In this document: positions 8,824-18,212 of the stretch, piece by piece
Position numbering within the stretch: position 1 is the stretch's first letter
Layout: each line of letters opens with the position of its first letter
Source of the DNA: an uncultured Eubacterium sp.
Lineage (GTDB): Bacteria > Bacillota > Clostridia > Lachnospirales > Lachnospiraceae
Assembly (NCBI GenBank): GCA_947385875.1
Contig: CANDMV010000001.1
Location: 1 to 64,000, forward strand
Direction of reading: 5' to 3'
Length of the DNA stretch: 64,000 nt
Made by a program: the position numbers and the translations under genes
Notes under the pieces: model-generated
Seen by the model: only the letters and a program-made list of their open reading frames with translations
Told to the model about the DNA's origin: nothing
Database searches by the model: none

Positions 8824-10578
8824 TTATCTTGCAAACTGGCTATTATAAAGTGTCGCATAAAATCCATCTTTTTTCAAGAGTTCTTTATGAGATCCCTGTT
8901 CAATAATTTTTCCTTCCTTCATAACAAGAATCACATCAGCACTTTCAATCGTAGATAGACGATGCGCTACGATAAAACTGGTCCTTCCCTGCATCAAAGT
9001 GGCAAATGCATTTTGTATTTTCATCTCTGTACGTGTGTCTATTGAAGAAGTCGCTTCATCCAATATAAGCATTGGCGGCAGACAGAGCATTACCCGCGCA
9101 ATACATAATAACTGCTTCTGGCCCTGTGACAGATTTCCGCCGTCTTCCGTAATGTATGTCTCATACCCATCAGAAAGACGCTTGATAAAACTGTGGGCAT
9201 GAGCGGCTTTTGCTGCGCGAATCATTTCTTCATCTGATGCCTCCGGTTTTCCCATACAGATATTTTCCCGAATTGTACCGCTGCGCAGCCATGTCTCCTG
9301 AAGCACCATTCCATAAGACCCCCGCAGGCTTTTACGGGTAATCATTTTTGCATCCGTACCACTGACTTTTATCACACCTGCATCCGGATCATAAAAACGC
9401 ATCAAAAGGTTAATCATCGTCGTCTTGCCGCAGCCCGTCGGCCCTACGATAGCAATTCGCTGACTAGGAAGTACACGCAAATTAAAATCTTCAATTAATT
9501 TTTTATCAGGCACATAAGAAAAGCTCACATGCTCTAAATCAACACTCCCATGTGCCTGTTCCAACACTCTTGCAGCCGGGCTGTCCGGGATCTGGGGTTC
9601 TTCTTCAATCAGTTCAAAAATTCTCGACGCACATGCCAGTGCATTCTGTAATTCCGTGATAACGCCGGATATTTCATTAAACGGCTTTGTATACTGATTC
9701 GCATAGCTCAAAAAGCATGATAACTGCCCGACACTCAGATTTCCATTAATAACTGATAACGCGCCAAACACCGCCACTCCGGTATATACCAGACTGTTTA
9801 CAAAACGAGTTGCAGGATTCGTAATAGACGAGAAAAATATTGCGCTAAGCGAATGCTTTTCCAATTCTGCATTAATCGCATCAAACTGCTCCAGCACTTT
9901 CTTTTCTCTGCCAAAAGCCTGAACTACTTTCTGATTGCCGATCATTTCATCAATCAGCGCCGTCTGCTGCCCCCTGCTCTGAGACTGATGCTGAAACATC
10001 TGGTATGTGCTTTTCGCAATAAAAGCTGCCATCAAAAGAGATACCGGAGTAACCACTACAACTACAACTGTTATTTTAAAATTGACCGATACCATAAAAC
10101 AAAGCGTACCCACGATTGTGAGCAGTCCTGTAAAAAGCTGGGTAAATCCCATTAAAAGTCCATCCGCAAACTGATCTACATCCGCGATTACTCTGCTGAC
10201 AATCTCACCGGTAGAATGCACATCCAGATATTTTAACGGCAGTATTTCAATTTTTTGAAATGCTTCTTCCCGAATATCGCGTATGACCTGATAAGTAATC
10301 CGGTTATTAATTACATTCATCAGCCACTGGGCAAGCGCAGTAACCGCAATTAAAATACCTGCCTTTTTGATGATTTCCAAGATCCCGTCAAAATTCACCA
10401 GCCCCTTTTCTATTATCAGATCTACCGCGTCTCCGGTTAAAATCGGAAAATACAATGTGGCAAATACTGTAACCGCAGCAGAAAGCAGAGACAGCAGCAC
10501 TAAAACCCAGTACTGCCGGATATAATCCAGCACTTTTCGAATTGTCTGTAATTGTTTACTTTTGGTTTCCATTTTCAT
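8824..10578 (-). CDS. ABC exporter half-transporter, consensus-site subunit
   Basis: A type IV ABC exporter half-transporter of 584 residues: a six-helix membrane domain (about 20-320, with the coupling-helix sequence GQQTALIDEMIGNQKVVQAFGRE) fused to a nucleotide-binding domain. The latter has Walker A GPTGCGKTT, the modified signature LSQGQKQLL, Walker B MLILDEATSSID with an intact catalytic Glu, and the H-loop IVAHRLST. Its start codon overlaps the stop of the upstream partner gene (ATGA), so the pair is translationally coupled. The combination of an LSQGQ signature and intact Glu here, with a degenerate Walker B in the partner, is the hallmark of heterodimeric exporters such as TM287/288, LmrCD and BmrCD. 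The substrate (drug, peptide or lipid) is unknown. Confidence 0.93.
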   Translation of the reverse strand: MKMETKSKQLQTIRKVLDYIRQYWVLVLLSLLSAAVTVFATLYFPILTGDAVDLIIEKGLVNFDGILEIIKKAGILIAVTALAQWLMNVINNRITYQVIRDIREEAFQKIEILPLKYLDVHSTGEIVSRVIADVDQFADGLLMGFTQLFTGLLTIVGTLCFMVSVNFKITVVVVVVTPVSLLMAAFIAKSTYQMFQHQSQSRGQQTALIDEMIGNQKVVQAFGREKKVLEQFDAINAELEKHSLSAIFFSSITNPATRFVNSLVYTGVAVFGALSVINGNLSVGQLSCFLSYANQYTKPFNEISGVITELQNALACASRIFELIEEEPQIPDSPAARVLEQAHGSVDLEHVSFSYVPDKKLIEDFNLRVLPSQRIAIVGPTGCGKTTMINLLMRFYDPDAGVIKVSGTDAKMITRKSLRGSYGMVLQETWLRSGTIRENICMGKPEASDEEMIRAAKAAHAHSFIKRLSDGYETYITEDGGNLSQGQKQLLCIARVMLCLPPMLILDEATSSIDTRTEMKIQNAFATLMQGRTSFIVAHRLSTIESADVILVMKEGKIIEQGSHKELLKKDGFYATLYNSQFAR

Positions 10579-12473
10579 AGTGCACTGCCCCCTTTCTTAA
10601 TTTTGCTGTCTTCCGACCGAAACTGAGATGCATAGATTTCCTGATATACACTACATGTTTTCAGCAGCTCTTCATGGGTTCCGCATCCTTCCACTCTGCC
10701 GTCATCCAGCACCAATATACAATCCGCCGACTGTACAGATGATGTTCTCTGAGATACAATAAATATCGTAGGATTATAATCAAGCTCCCGCAGTGACTTT
10801 CTAAGCTTTGCATCTGTAGCAAAGTCTAAGGCACTGGCACTGTCATCCAGAATCAATATTTCAGGCCTTCGTACTAATGCCCTGGCAATCGTAAGACGCT
10901 GACGCTGTCCTCCAGACAGATTTTTTCCTCCCTGCTCAATCGGCTCATCAAGACCAAGCTCCTTTGCTTCAATCACATCTGCCGCCTGCGCTGCCTTTAT
11001 TGCATCGCTAAGCTGCTCGTCTGTCGCATTTTCATTGCCCCATTTTAAATTCTCACGGATAGTTCCCTTAAACAAAATTGCTTTCTGCATAACCACACCG
11101 ATCTTCTGACGAAGCTTCAATACATCATACGAACGGACATCTACGCTGTCCACCTTCACGCAGCCTTCTGATACATCATAAAATCTAGGTATAAGATTCA
11201 CTACAGTACTTTTCCCTGATCCTGTGCCTCCGATAATGCCAATCGTCTCGCCTTTTTGCACCTGAAGATTAATATCTGTTACGGCATGTTCGCCAGATCC
11301 CTGATAAGACATGCTGACATTTTTAAACTCTACACAAATATTGTTTTTTCCTGATTTTACTTTTCCGGAATGTCCTGCTAACGGCCTTTCTTTTACTTCC
11401 TGCACACTTGCATTCAACAATGCTGCCTCTGTATCCTGCACACTTGCATCCAACAATGCTGCCTCTGTATCCTGCACACTTGCATCCAACAATGCTGCCT
11501 CTATATCCTGCACGCTTATATCCGGCAGTCCTTCCTCCACATCCAATATGTCAGCTACACGCTTTCCGCAGGCAATCGCTTTCGTTACGCTGACAATCAG
11601 ATTTGCCAGCTTAATCAGCTCAATTAAAATCTGTGACATATAATTCACAAGAGCTACCACTTCACCCTGTGTAATAAATCCCGTATCTACCCGCACAGCA
11701 CCTGTCCAGATCAGCACCAGCGTAGCAACATTAATAATCACATACGTAACTGGATTTGTCAATGCCGATATTCTTCCTACATACTGCTGATGTTCATTCA
11801 GTATTTGATTTTTATGATTAAATTTTTGAATTTCTTCCTCTTCTTTATGAAATGCGCGTATGACCCGGACTCCGGTAAGATTCTCACGAACCAGCGTCAA
11901 TACTTCATCCAGCCCATTTTGTACTTTCTTATATAATGGAATGCTGACTCTCATCACCCCAAATACTACCAAGGATAATAATGGTATCGTTACAACAAAA
12001 ATAAAAGCTGCTTTCACATCAACTGTAAAAGCCATCACCATTGCTCCAAATACTATAAACGGCGACCGCAGAAACAGACGCAGAAACAAATTAATTCCTG
12101 CCTGCACCTGATTAATATCACTTGTCATTCGTGTAATCAGAGTTGATGTGCCAATCTGGTCAATTTTAGAAAATGAAAGCTTCTGAATATGGTCAAACAC
12201 TGCATGGCGCAGCTTAGTAGCCATGCCGACTGCCGCTTTGGCAGCAAAAAATTGAGCCGTGATGGAGCAAACTAATCCAATTATGCCAAGTCCAACCATC
12301 ACCAGACACATTCGGATGACATAATTCTTATCACCTCCTGCAATCCCCACATCAATAATTGCAGCCATTACGAGCGGAACGATCAGCTCGAATGTCGCCT
12401 CCAGCATTTTAAAAAGAGGTGCAAGAACACTTTCTTTTTTATAATCTTTAAGAAAAAATAATATTTTTTTCAT
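10575..12473 (-). CDS. ABC exporter half-transporter, degenerate-site subunit with repeat insert
   Basis: The partner of the downstream half-transporter. It has a six-helix membrane domain (about 1-310) with the GLDEVLTLVRENLTGVRVIRAF motif, and a nucleotide-binding domain with Walker A GGTGSGKSTV, signature LSGGQRQRL, and Walker B ILILDDSASALD, where the catalytic Glu is replaced by Asp; the switch His is Gln (FIVSQRTS). Both changes mark the non-catalytic site of heterodimeric exporters. Between the two domains (about 330-385) is an unusual linker of tandem 12-residue units of the type DASVQDTEAALL, which makes the protein longer (632) than the usual 580. The gene ends in an ATGA overlap with its partner. 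An intrinsic terminator upstream separates it from the foldase gene. Confidence 0.92.
   Translation of the reverse strand: MKKILFFLKDYKKESVLAPLFKMLEATFELIVPLVMAAIIDVGIAGGDKNYVIRMCLVMVGLGIIGLVCSITAQFFAAKAAVGMATKLRHAVFDHIQKLSFSKIDQIGTSTLITRMTSDINQVQAGINLFLRLFLRSPFIVFGAMVMAFTVDVKAAFIFVVTIPLLSLVVFGVMRVSIPLYKKVQNGLDEVLTLVRENLTGVRVIRAFHKEEEEIQKFNHKNQILNEHQQYVGRISALTNPVTYVIINVATLVLIWTGAVRVDTGFITQGEVVALVNYMSQILIELIKLANLIVSVTKAIACGKRVADILDVEEGLPDISVQDIEAALLDASVQDTEAALLDASVQDTEAALLNASVQEVKERPLAGHSGKVKSGKNNICVEFKNVSMSYQGSGEHAVTDINLQVQKGETIGIIGGTGSGKSTVVNLIPRFYDVSEGCVKVDSVDVRSYDVLKLRQKIGVVMQKAILFKGTIRENLKWGNENATDEQLSDAIKAAQAADVIEAKELGLDEPIEQGGKNLSGGQRQRLTIARALVRRPEILILDDSASALDFATDAKLRKSLRELDYNPTIFIVSQRTSSVQSADCILVLDDGRVEGCGTHEELLKTCSVYQEIYASQFRSEDSKIKKGGSAL
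11401..11520. repeat. 36-bp in-frame tandem repeat in the exporter linker
   Basis: The sequence TGCACACTTGCA recurs at 11401, 11437 and 11473 with a diverged fourth copy at 11509, an exact 36-bp period. It encodes the 12-residue linker units on the minus strand, so copy-number changes would keep the reading frame. Confidence 0.9.
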
Positions 12474-12516
12474 ATATTTATCCTCGATTTAATATTATAG
12501 CTTCATATTCACAAAG

Positions 12517-12548
12517 AAAGACAGTACTGTAACCACAGTATCTGTCTT
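12517..12548 (-). terminator. Intrinsic terminator between the foldase and ABC exporter genes
   Basis: On the minus strand AAGACAGATACTGT-GGTT-ACAGTACTGTCTT forms a 13-base stem with one bulge, followed by TCTTT. It lies downstream of the foldase lipoprotein gene and about 45 bp before the exporter operon. Confidence 0.75.
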
Positions 12549-12835
12549 ACCTTCTATTTTTATTCTATTTTATCACGAGCAGATGCATTTCTCATCCATA
12601 GTCAGCATATATTTATACAGCCAGATTAAAGTCCATTACTTTTCACGCCCTGACCAAAAAAACGTCTATACTGTAAAAGTAATAACATCCGGCTCATTTC
12701 TAGATGTTTATCTAAAATCCCATCGCGACGCCATTTCATTCAGGGATCCGTATGCGCTCACGACTTTTAATGCTGGCGGTGCGTTCATAGCGCACGTAGG
12801 TTTACTATCCACACATTTTACGTACCTTAATCTGC
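12549..12835. repeat. Gene-free gap with degenerate family B-like and family E repeat sequences
   Basis: At 12636 the sequence ATTACTTTTCACGCCCTGACC resembles the family B end, and ACATCCGGCTCATTTC at about 12687 resembles part of family C. At about 12761-12808 a segment with TGCGTTCATAGCGCACGTAGG is matched by a second copy at about 20566-20622. No gene is supported here; open frames on the plus strand run over the foldase's repetitive 3' end. Confidence 0.5.
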
Positions 12836-14170
12836 TCAATCATCCGCAGAAGTGCCATCCGCTGCCCCATCATCTGCTGCTGTGCTGCTATTCTCATTGT
12901 CCGTGGAATTTTCATCTGCTGTACCGCCATCTGTTTCACCATCTGCTGCTGTACTGCCGTCTGTTCCATCTGCTGCTGTGCTGTCATCTGTTCCATCATC
13001 TGCTGCTGTGCTGCCGTCTGTTCCATCTGCTGCTGTGCTGTCATCTGTTCCATCATCTGCCGCTGTGCTGCCATCTGTTCCTGTCGCACTATCTGCTGTC
13101 GTATTATCATCAGTTGTCGTTTCAGCAGCCTTGATCGTGTACAGCTCGTCAAAATTCACCTTTTTCCATTCACTTTCATTTATTTCCCATTTACACGCAT
13201 CCTTATAACCTTTCAACACCTCATCATACTTATCTGTGCGTCTTTTAGAAAGAATGGATTCTTTCTTTGTCTCAGCTGCATCTTCATCATCCGTGTCATC
13301 CATACGGATCACATAGAATGCATCATCCGCTTCTATGACAGAATCAGCGACTTTCTTATCTTTCAGCTGATCCGCTGCTTTTAGCACAGCAACATCCAGA
13401 CTCGTAGTATTATCATCCTCTTTTAAGTCACCAGATCCAAATGAGCATGTCATAACTGTATAACTGCCTTTATTAACGGCTGCATCCATATCCTTTTGCG
13501 CATCTGCCAGAAACTCTTCTGCTTCTTTTTTCGGATCAACTGCCGACTCATCATCCGCTGTCGCATCATCCGCTTCTGTATTCTCCGTATCCGTATCTGA
13601 ATCTGTTTCTTGTGGTTTTTCGAATTTTACATAACTAAATGTTTTCTGCGCACATTCTTCATCTGATACCTTCGTATCAATCTGTTCTATGATTGCCTCA
13701 TGCATCTTAGACTGAATTTTATAAAGACGGAGCATTTCTTCTACAGTCTCCTGTGTAGCGCCCATAGCACTCAATGCATCGTCTGTATTATCGGCAATGA
13801 ATTTAGATGCTGCTTCCGTTATCTCCGCCTTTTCTTCATCTGTCAGCTCTACATCATAATCCGAAGTATGCGCATCCAACAGATAATATTCCTGTAGACT
13901 TTCCATAAGATCTTCTTTAACTGAATCCGTCATCGTTGTCCCGTCGCCGGAATCCGTAGACCACATATTTTCTCCATAATAAGACAGAAAATAAGCGTCC
14001 ATCTGCACTGCCTGATATTGTGCCATAAAATTCGCAACGCCCATAGAAATCTCTTTGCTGTCTAACGTCGCTGCCACCGCGTTTGTATCAATAGAGCTTC
14101 CGCATCCTGCAGCAAAGGACGACAACATTACAGCTGTCAGCAATACTGCTGCCATTTTCTTTAACTTCAT
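12836..14170 (-). CDS. PrsA/SurA-type peptidyl-prolyl isomerase lipoprotein with repetitive acidic tail
   Basis: An exported foldase-type lipoprotein of 444 residues. It begins MKLKKMAAVLLTAVM and has a lipobox FAAGC (Cys about residue 23), so it is lipid-anchored outside the membrane. The next about 200 residues follow the SurA_N/trigger-factor C pattern (helix-rich, NFMAQYQAVQMDAY, LQEYYLLDAH, EEKAEITEAASKFI). A PPIase-like segment follows (FLADAQKDMDAAVNKGSY, SVIEADDAFYVIRMDD). The last about 90 residues are a low-complexity tail of TDGSTAADDGTDDS-type repeats, probably extracellular and disordered. AGGAGG ten bases before the ATG at 14170 sets the start. Gene order mfd then foldase is common in Clostridia. 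The isomerase activity is inferred, and the tail is the odd feature. Confidence 0.8.
   Translation of the reverse strand: MKLKKMAAVLLTAVMLSSFAAGCGSSIDTNAVAATLDSKEISMGVANFMAQYQAVQMDAYFLSYYGENMWSTDSGDGTTMTDSVKEDLMESLQEYYLLDAHTSDYDVELTDEEKAEITEAASKFIADNTDDALSAMGATQETVEEMLRLYKIQSKMHEAIIEQIDTKVSDEECAQKTFSYVKFEKPQETDSDTDTENTEADDATADDESAVDPKKEAEEFLADAQKDMDAAVNKGSYTVMTCSFGSGDLKEDDNTTSLDVAVLKAADQLKDKKVADSVIEADDAFYVIRMDDTDDEDAAETKKESILSKRRTDKYDEVLKGYKDACKWEINESEWKKVNFDELYTIKAAETTTDDNTTADSATGTDGSTAADDGTDDSTAADGTDGSTAADDGTDDSTAADGTDGSTAADGETDGGTADENSTDNENSSTAADDGAADGTSADD
12900..13075. repeat. Tandem repeat encoding the acidic Ser/Thr/Asp tail
   Basis: Repeats built on CATCTGCTGCTGTGCTG and CCGTCTGTTCCATC alternate in this stretch, with a long period near 57 bp (a TDGSTAADDGTDDSTAADG block on the minus strand). 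The copies are nearly identical, pointing to recent expansion within the 3' end of the foldase gene. Confidence 0.8.
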
Positions 14171-14335
14171 AAGTGAAATGCCTCCTGAAATATTCTTTAA
14201 ACTTCTTATATCCATGAACAAATGTGCCTAATACTTAATCAGTGTACATGCACTGGTCTATTATAGAGCAAATATACGTGATCTGCAAGTCGTTTCATTA
14301 TTTTTTCACAAAAGTGATTTAGATAGTTACTTTTC

Positions 14336-14628
14336 TCACCCTGACCAGAAACCGCCGACTGGATACAGTCTTTTAATTGTGAAACGCCGGCCGAAAATCG
14401 CTGACTTGATATAGCCGTTACAGATAGAATATTCATGGAATGTATCCATCGCTTACGTAGACTTAGGCGCAAAGTCTCTGTCCCGCGTCTTAGTCGGAGT
14501 TAGCGATTAGTTCACCGCAATGTTGCTCCAGTCCGCGCAGAGAATGAGCCGCCAGACAAATCCGTCCAACCAGACGCAGAATCATCAGGGAGGTCGCTAA
14601 GTTAATGACATTGGGTGTGAAAAGTAAC
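14336..14628. repeat. Family B element with inverted ends, 293 bp, abutting the mfd stop codon
   Basis: The left end GTTACTTTTCTCACCCTGACC and the right end GGGTGTGAAAAGTAAC are imperfect inverted repeats. The interior carries GAGCCGCCAGACAAATCCGTCC (also at 53356-53377) and GGTCGCTAAGTTAATGACATTG (also near 53240 and 53410). The right end finishes one base before the mfd stop codon at 14630. There is no coding capacity, and the structure is MITE-like. No target-site duplication is evident by eye. Confidence 0.65.
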
Positions 14629-14629
14629 G

Positions 14630-17600
14630 TTAGATACTTAGACAAATCTGGCTCATCATTTCCACCATCTGGGTCAGAAGCGCCAAAATATCTATTTTTT
14701 TTGCATCTCGGCTGTTTTTTACCAGATTATATGCAAATACTGGATTTTTCCCCGCCGCTGTAAATGTCATCCTGCCTTCATAATTTTTCACCAGATCAGG
14801 GATTTTTGCTGTATTAATGTCAGCATGTTCATGCATAAGCAGTTTTATAACCGCACCCTTTTGATTAACCTCCTTAATGTAGACGCGATGTGCCTTTGCC
14901 TTTAACTGTGCAATTTTCAACAGGTTAATAACAGATTTTGGCGGATCACCGAAACGATCCAGCAGCTCTTCCATCATCTCCTCTGCTTCCTCCTGCGTTT
15001 CTATACTTGCCACACGCTTATAAATATCCAGCTTTTGATATTCATTTGGAATATATGACGGAGGAATATAAGCATCAAGGTCTATATCAATAGAAGTCTC
15101 AAAATCCTCTTTCAGCGACACACCTTTTGCCTGCTTGACTGCATCATTAAGCATTTTACAATACAAATCATAGCCGACGGCTTCCATATGCCCGCTCTGC
15201 TGGGCTCCGAGCAGATTTCCCGCGCCCCGAATTTCCAGGTCACGCATGGCAATCTTAAATCCGCTTCCCAGATCTGTAAATTCTTTAATAGCTGCCAGAC
15301 GCTTTTCTGCTATTTCTTTCAGCATCTTATCCCGTCGATACATCAAAAAAGCATATGCCGTTCGATTAGAACGTCCTACACGCCCCCTCAGCTGATACAG
15401 CTGTGACAGCCCCATGTTGTCCGCATCTTGTATAATCATCGTATTTACATTCGAAATATCTAATCCTGTTTCAATAATTGTCGTAGATACGAGCACATCG
15501 ATTTCTCCATTGATAAATTGATACATGATATTTTCCAGCTCCCGCTCTTTCATCTGGCCATGAGCGATCGCTGTCACAGCATCGGGCACAATACTCTGCA
15601 CCTTTGCCGCTACATCTTCAATCTGATTGACCCTGTTAAATACATAATAGACTTGTCCTCCTCTGGCAAGCTCGCGTACAATAGCCTCCCGCACCATCTC
15701 TTCATTATATTCCATAACATAAGTCTGTATCGGCACACGGTCTACCGGAGGTTCTTCCAAGACACTCATATCTCGGATTCCAATCAGGCTCATATGGAGC
15801 GTTCTTGGAATTGGAGTTGCTGTCAGAGTCAGCACGTCCACATTCGTCTTTAGCTTTTTAATCTTTTCCTTATGTGTAACGCCAAAACGCTGCTCTTCAT
15901 CTACAATTAAAAGTCCTAAGTCTTTATACTGTACATCCTTGGAAAGCACACGGTGTGTACCGACAATAATATCTACCATTCCCTTTTTCAGTTCCTGAAT
16001 CGTCTTCTTCTGCTCCGCCGGCGTCCGAAAACGACACAGCAGACCGACTGTTACTGGAAAATCCTGCATCCGCTGTACGAAATTATTATAAACCTGCTGC
16101 GCCAATATCGTCGTCGGTGCCAGATATACTACCTGCTTGCTCTCCTGAACTGCTTTAAACGCTGCGCGGATCGCAATCTCAGTCTTGCCGTATCCTACGT
16201 CTCCGCAGATTAAGCGGTCCATAATCTTTGGACTTTCCATATCATGCTTTGTAGCTTCGATTGCCATTGTCTGATCCTCCGTCTCTTCAAACGGAAACAT
16301 TTCTTCAAATTCTCTCTGCCAGACAGTATCCGGCCCATATACATATCCCTTTTGATTTTCCCTCGCCGCATACAGCTGCACCAGCTCTCCTGCAATTTCT
16401 TTCACCGCTGTGCGGACTTTTGTCTTTGTCTTCTTCCACTCCAGACTGCCCAGTGTGTTCAGCTTTGGCTTTCTCGCATCAGAGCCTGCGTACTTTTGAA
16501 TCAGATCCAGCTGCGTCGCTAGTATATACAGAGTACCTCCCTTATCATATTCAATCTTGATATAATCTTTTGTCGTTCCCTCTACTTCTATTTTTTCTAT
16601 TCCGCGGTAAATCCCAAGTCCGTGATTCTCATGCACGACATAGTCGCCGACACTTAAATCAGCAAAGCTGGCGATCTTTTCTCCTGTTTTATTTTTATGT
16701 CTGCGTTTTTTCTTCTTTTTCTCAGTACCAAATATATCGCTTTCTGATATGACTACAAACTTTAACATCGGATATTCATAGCCGCGCTTTACTTTTCCAT
16801 ACAGCGTCATGACTTCACCCGGTTTTACGATATGATCATAATCCTCCGTGTAAAACGCATTCAGCCCTTCATCCGTCAAATCCTGTGCCAGACGACCTGC
16901 TCTTGTCCTAGAACCAGATAATAAAATCACCTTATAATTTTTATTCTTATATTGCTGTAAATCCTTAACCAACAGCTCGAAGCTGTTATTATATGGATTA
17001 ACCGTCCTTGTCTGTATCGGATAGACGTGGCTGAATGCCAGCTGGGGCACTTTTAATTCCAGCGTGGCAAGCGCGATCGTATGCATCCTCTCTACTCTTG
17101 CAAAGATTTCCTTTGCCCGAAAAAGCGCATCCATCTGCCCCGGCAGAATATATCCCTTCTCCAGACGCTGCTGCATACTTTCTACAAACTCCTGCTCCAC
17201 TGCCGAGCTCTGCTCTGCAATACGTACCGGTTCATCCAGCGCAATCATCGTATGCTCCAGATCAAAATAATCCAGCAAGGAAACTGTCCGCCCTGCAAAA
17301 TATGTTAGGTAGGCATCCAGATTGGCACTGCTCTTCATCTCACGCAGCTCTTCCACAAACGCATCTACAGCATTCTTCAAGCGAGCTGCCTCCTGCGTCC
17401 TCATATCCTTCCGCAGCTTCAGCGTTACCGCCTGCTCTTCTTCTTTCAGACACCGGATTCCTTCCTCAATCCCAGCCTCATCTAATAAAAACTCCGTTGC
17501 CGGATAGATCTGAATTTCCTCCAGATTTTCAATCGACCTCTGACTGGAGGCCTCGTAGCTGCGTATGGAATCGATCTCATCCCCCCACAGCTCAATACGG

Positions 17601-18172
17601 TACGGATTGTCCTCTGTCAGCACAAAAACATCTAAAATCCCCCCGCGTACCGCAAACTGTCCCGGCGCTTCTGCCTGATAATTCCGCTCATACCCCATCA
17701 CCGCCAGCTCTTTAAGCATTTCATTCAAATCTAAAGCACTGCCGATTTTCAGCTTTTTTACCATGGACAAAAAGCCGGCTGGCTCTGCCATCCGGTTCAT
17801 TAATGCATCAAAAGTTGTGACAACGGTACAAGGCTTGTTTCCTGCCAGCAGCTTTAAGACCTCTATCCGTTCTTTTTCAAGTTCATTTCCACGTATATCA
17901 GACTGATAGAATAAAATATCTTTTGCCGGAAAATACCGGACATTTTTATCAAAAAAACGATACTCCTCACAAAATTCCCTCGCCCGCTGCTCTGTAAATG
18001 TAACAATCAGCCGACTAAAATCTGCGCCGCTGAGACAATGAATTGCATGAAGTTTTTGTGAATCTATACAGCCGGTAAGCTCTAAAACACCAGAAGGCAT
18101 CTTAGAATGAAGTCTGTCATGAATCTCCTTAAACTCCGTCAGATTCTCAAACGGCTCCTTAAATGCTTTCAT
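14630..18172 (-). CDS. mfd: Transcription-repair coupling factor
   Basis: A DNA translocase that displaces stalled RNA polymerase and recruits UvrA for nucleotide excision repair. The 1180-residue product has the expected layout. The UvrB-like N-terminal module (about 1-450) is followed by the RNA-polymerase-interacting domain (FADLSVGDYVVHENHGLGIYRGIEKIEVEG, about 500). The RecG-like helicase motor has Walker A ICGDVGYGKTEIA, motif II IVDEEQRFG, motif III TLTATPIPRTLH and motif VI QLRGRVGRSNR, and the TRCF C-terminal domain follows. AGGAGT seven bases before the ATG fixes the start. Downstream of pth, upstream of the foldase: the typical Firmicutes order. The 3' end abuts a family B repeat. 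Confidence 0.98.
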   Translation of the reverse strand: MKAFKEPFENLTEFKEIHDRLHSKMPSGVLELTGCIDSQKLHAIHCLSGADFSRLIVTFTEQRAREFCEEYRFFDKNVRYFPAKDILFYQSDIRGNELEKERIEVLKLLAGNKPCTVVTTFDALMNRMAEPAGFLSMVKKLKIGSALDLNEMLKELAVMGYERNYQAEAPGQFAVRGGILDVFVLTEDNPYRIELWGDEIDSIRSYEASSQRSIENLEEIQIYPATEFLLDEAGIEEGIRCLKEEEQAVTLKLRKDMRTQEAARLKNAVDAFVEELREMKSSANLDAYLTYFAGRTVSLLDYFDLEHTMIALDEPVRIAEQSSAVEQEFVESMQQRLEKGYILPGQMDALFRAKEIFARVERMHTIALATLELKVPQLAFSHVYPIQTRTVNPYNNSFELLVKDLQQYKNKNYKVILLSGSRTRAGRLAQDLTDEGLNAFYTEDYDHIVKPGEVMTLYGKVKRGYEYPMLKFVVISESDIFGTEKKKKKRRHKNKTGEKIASFADLSVGDYVVHENHGLGIYRGIEKIEVEGTTKDYIKIEYDKGGTLYILATQLDLIQKYAGSDARKPKLNTLGSLEWKKTKTKVRTAVKEIAGELVQLYAARENQKGYVYGPDTVWQREFEEMFPFEETEDQTMAIEATKHDMESPKIMDRLICGDVGYGKTEIAIRAAFKAVQESKQVVYLAPTTILAQQVYNNFVQRMQDFPVTVGLLCRFRTPAEQKKTIQELKKGMVDIIVGTHRVLSKDVQYKDLGLLIVDEEQRFGVTHKEKIKKLKTNVDVLTLTATPIPRTLHMSLIGIRDMSVLEEPPVDRVPIQTYVMEYNEEMVREAIVRELARGGQVYYVFNRVNQIEDVAAKVQSIVPDAVTAIAHGQMKERELENIMYQFINGEIDVLVSTTIIETGLDISNVNTMIIQDADNMGLSQLYQLRGRVGRSNRTAYAFLMYRRDKMLKEIAEKRLAAIKEFTDLGSGFKIAMRDLEIRGAGNLLGAQQSGHMEAVGYDLYCKMLNDAVKQAKGVSLKEDFETSIDIDLDAYIPPSYIPNEYQKLDIYKRVASIETQEEAEEMMEELLDRFGDPPKSVINLLKIAQLKAKAHRVYIKEVNQKGAVIKLLMHEHADINTAKIPDLVKNYEGRMTFTAAGKNPVFAYNLVKNSRDAKKIDILALLTQMVEMMSQICLSI

Positions 18173-18212
18173 AACTGTTACTCCTATTCAAGATTTATAT
18201 TTGATATTAAAT

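Noticed and set aside
12583-13134. Plus-strand frame rich in His/Leu/Cys repeats
   Set aside because: It is the antisense of the repeat-encoding tail of the foldase gene and of the intergenic repeats.
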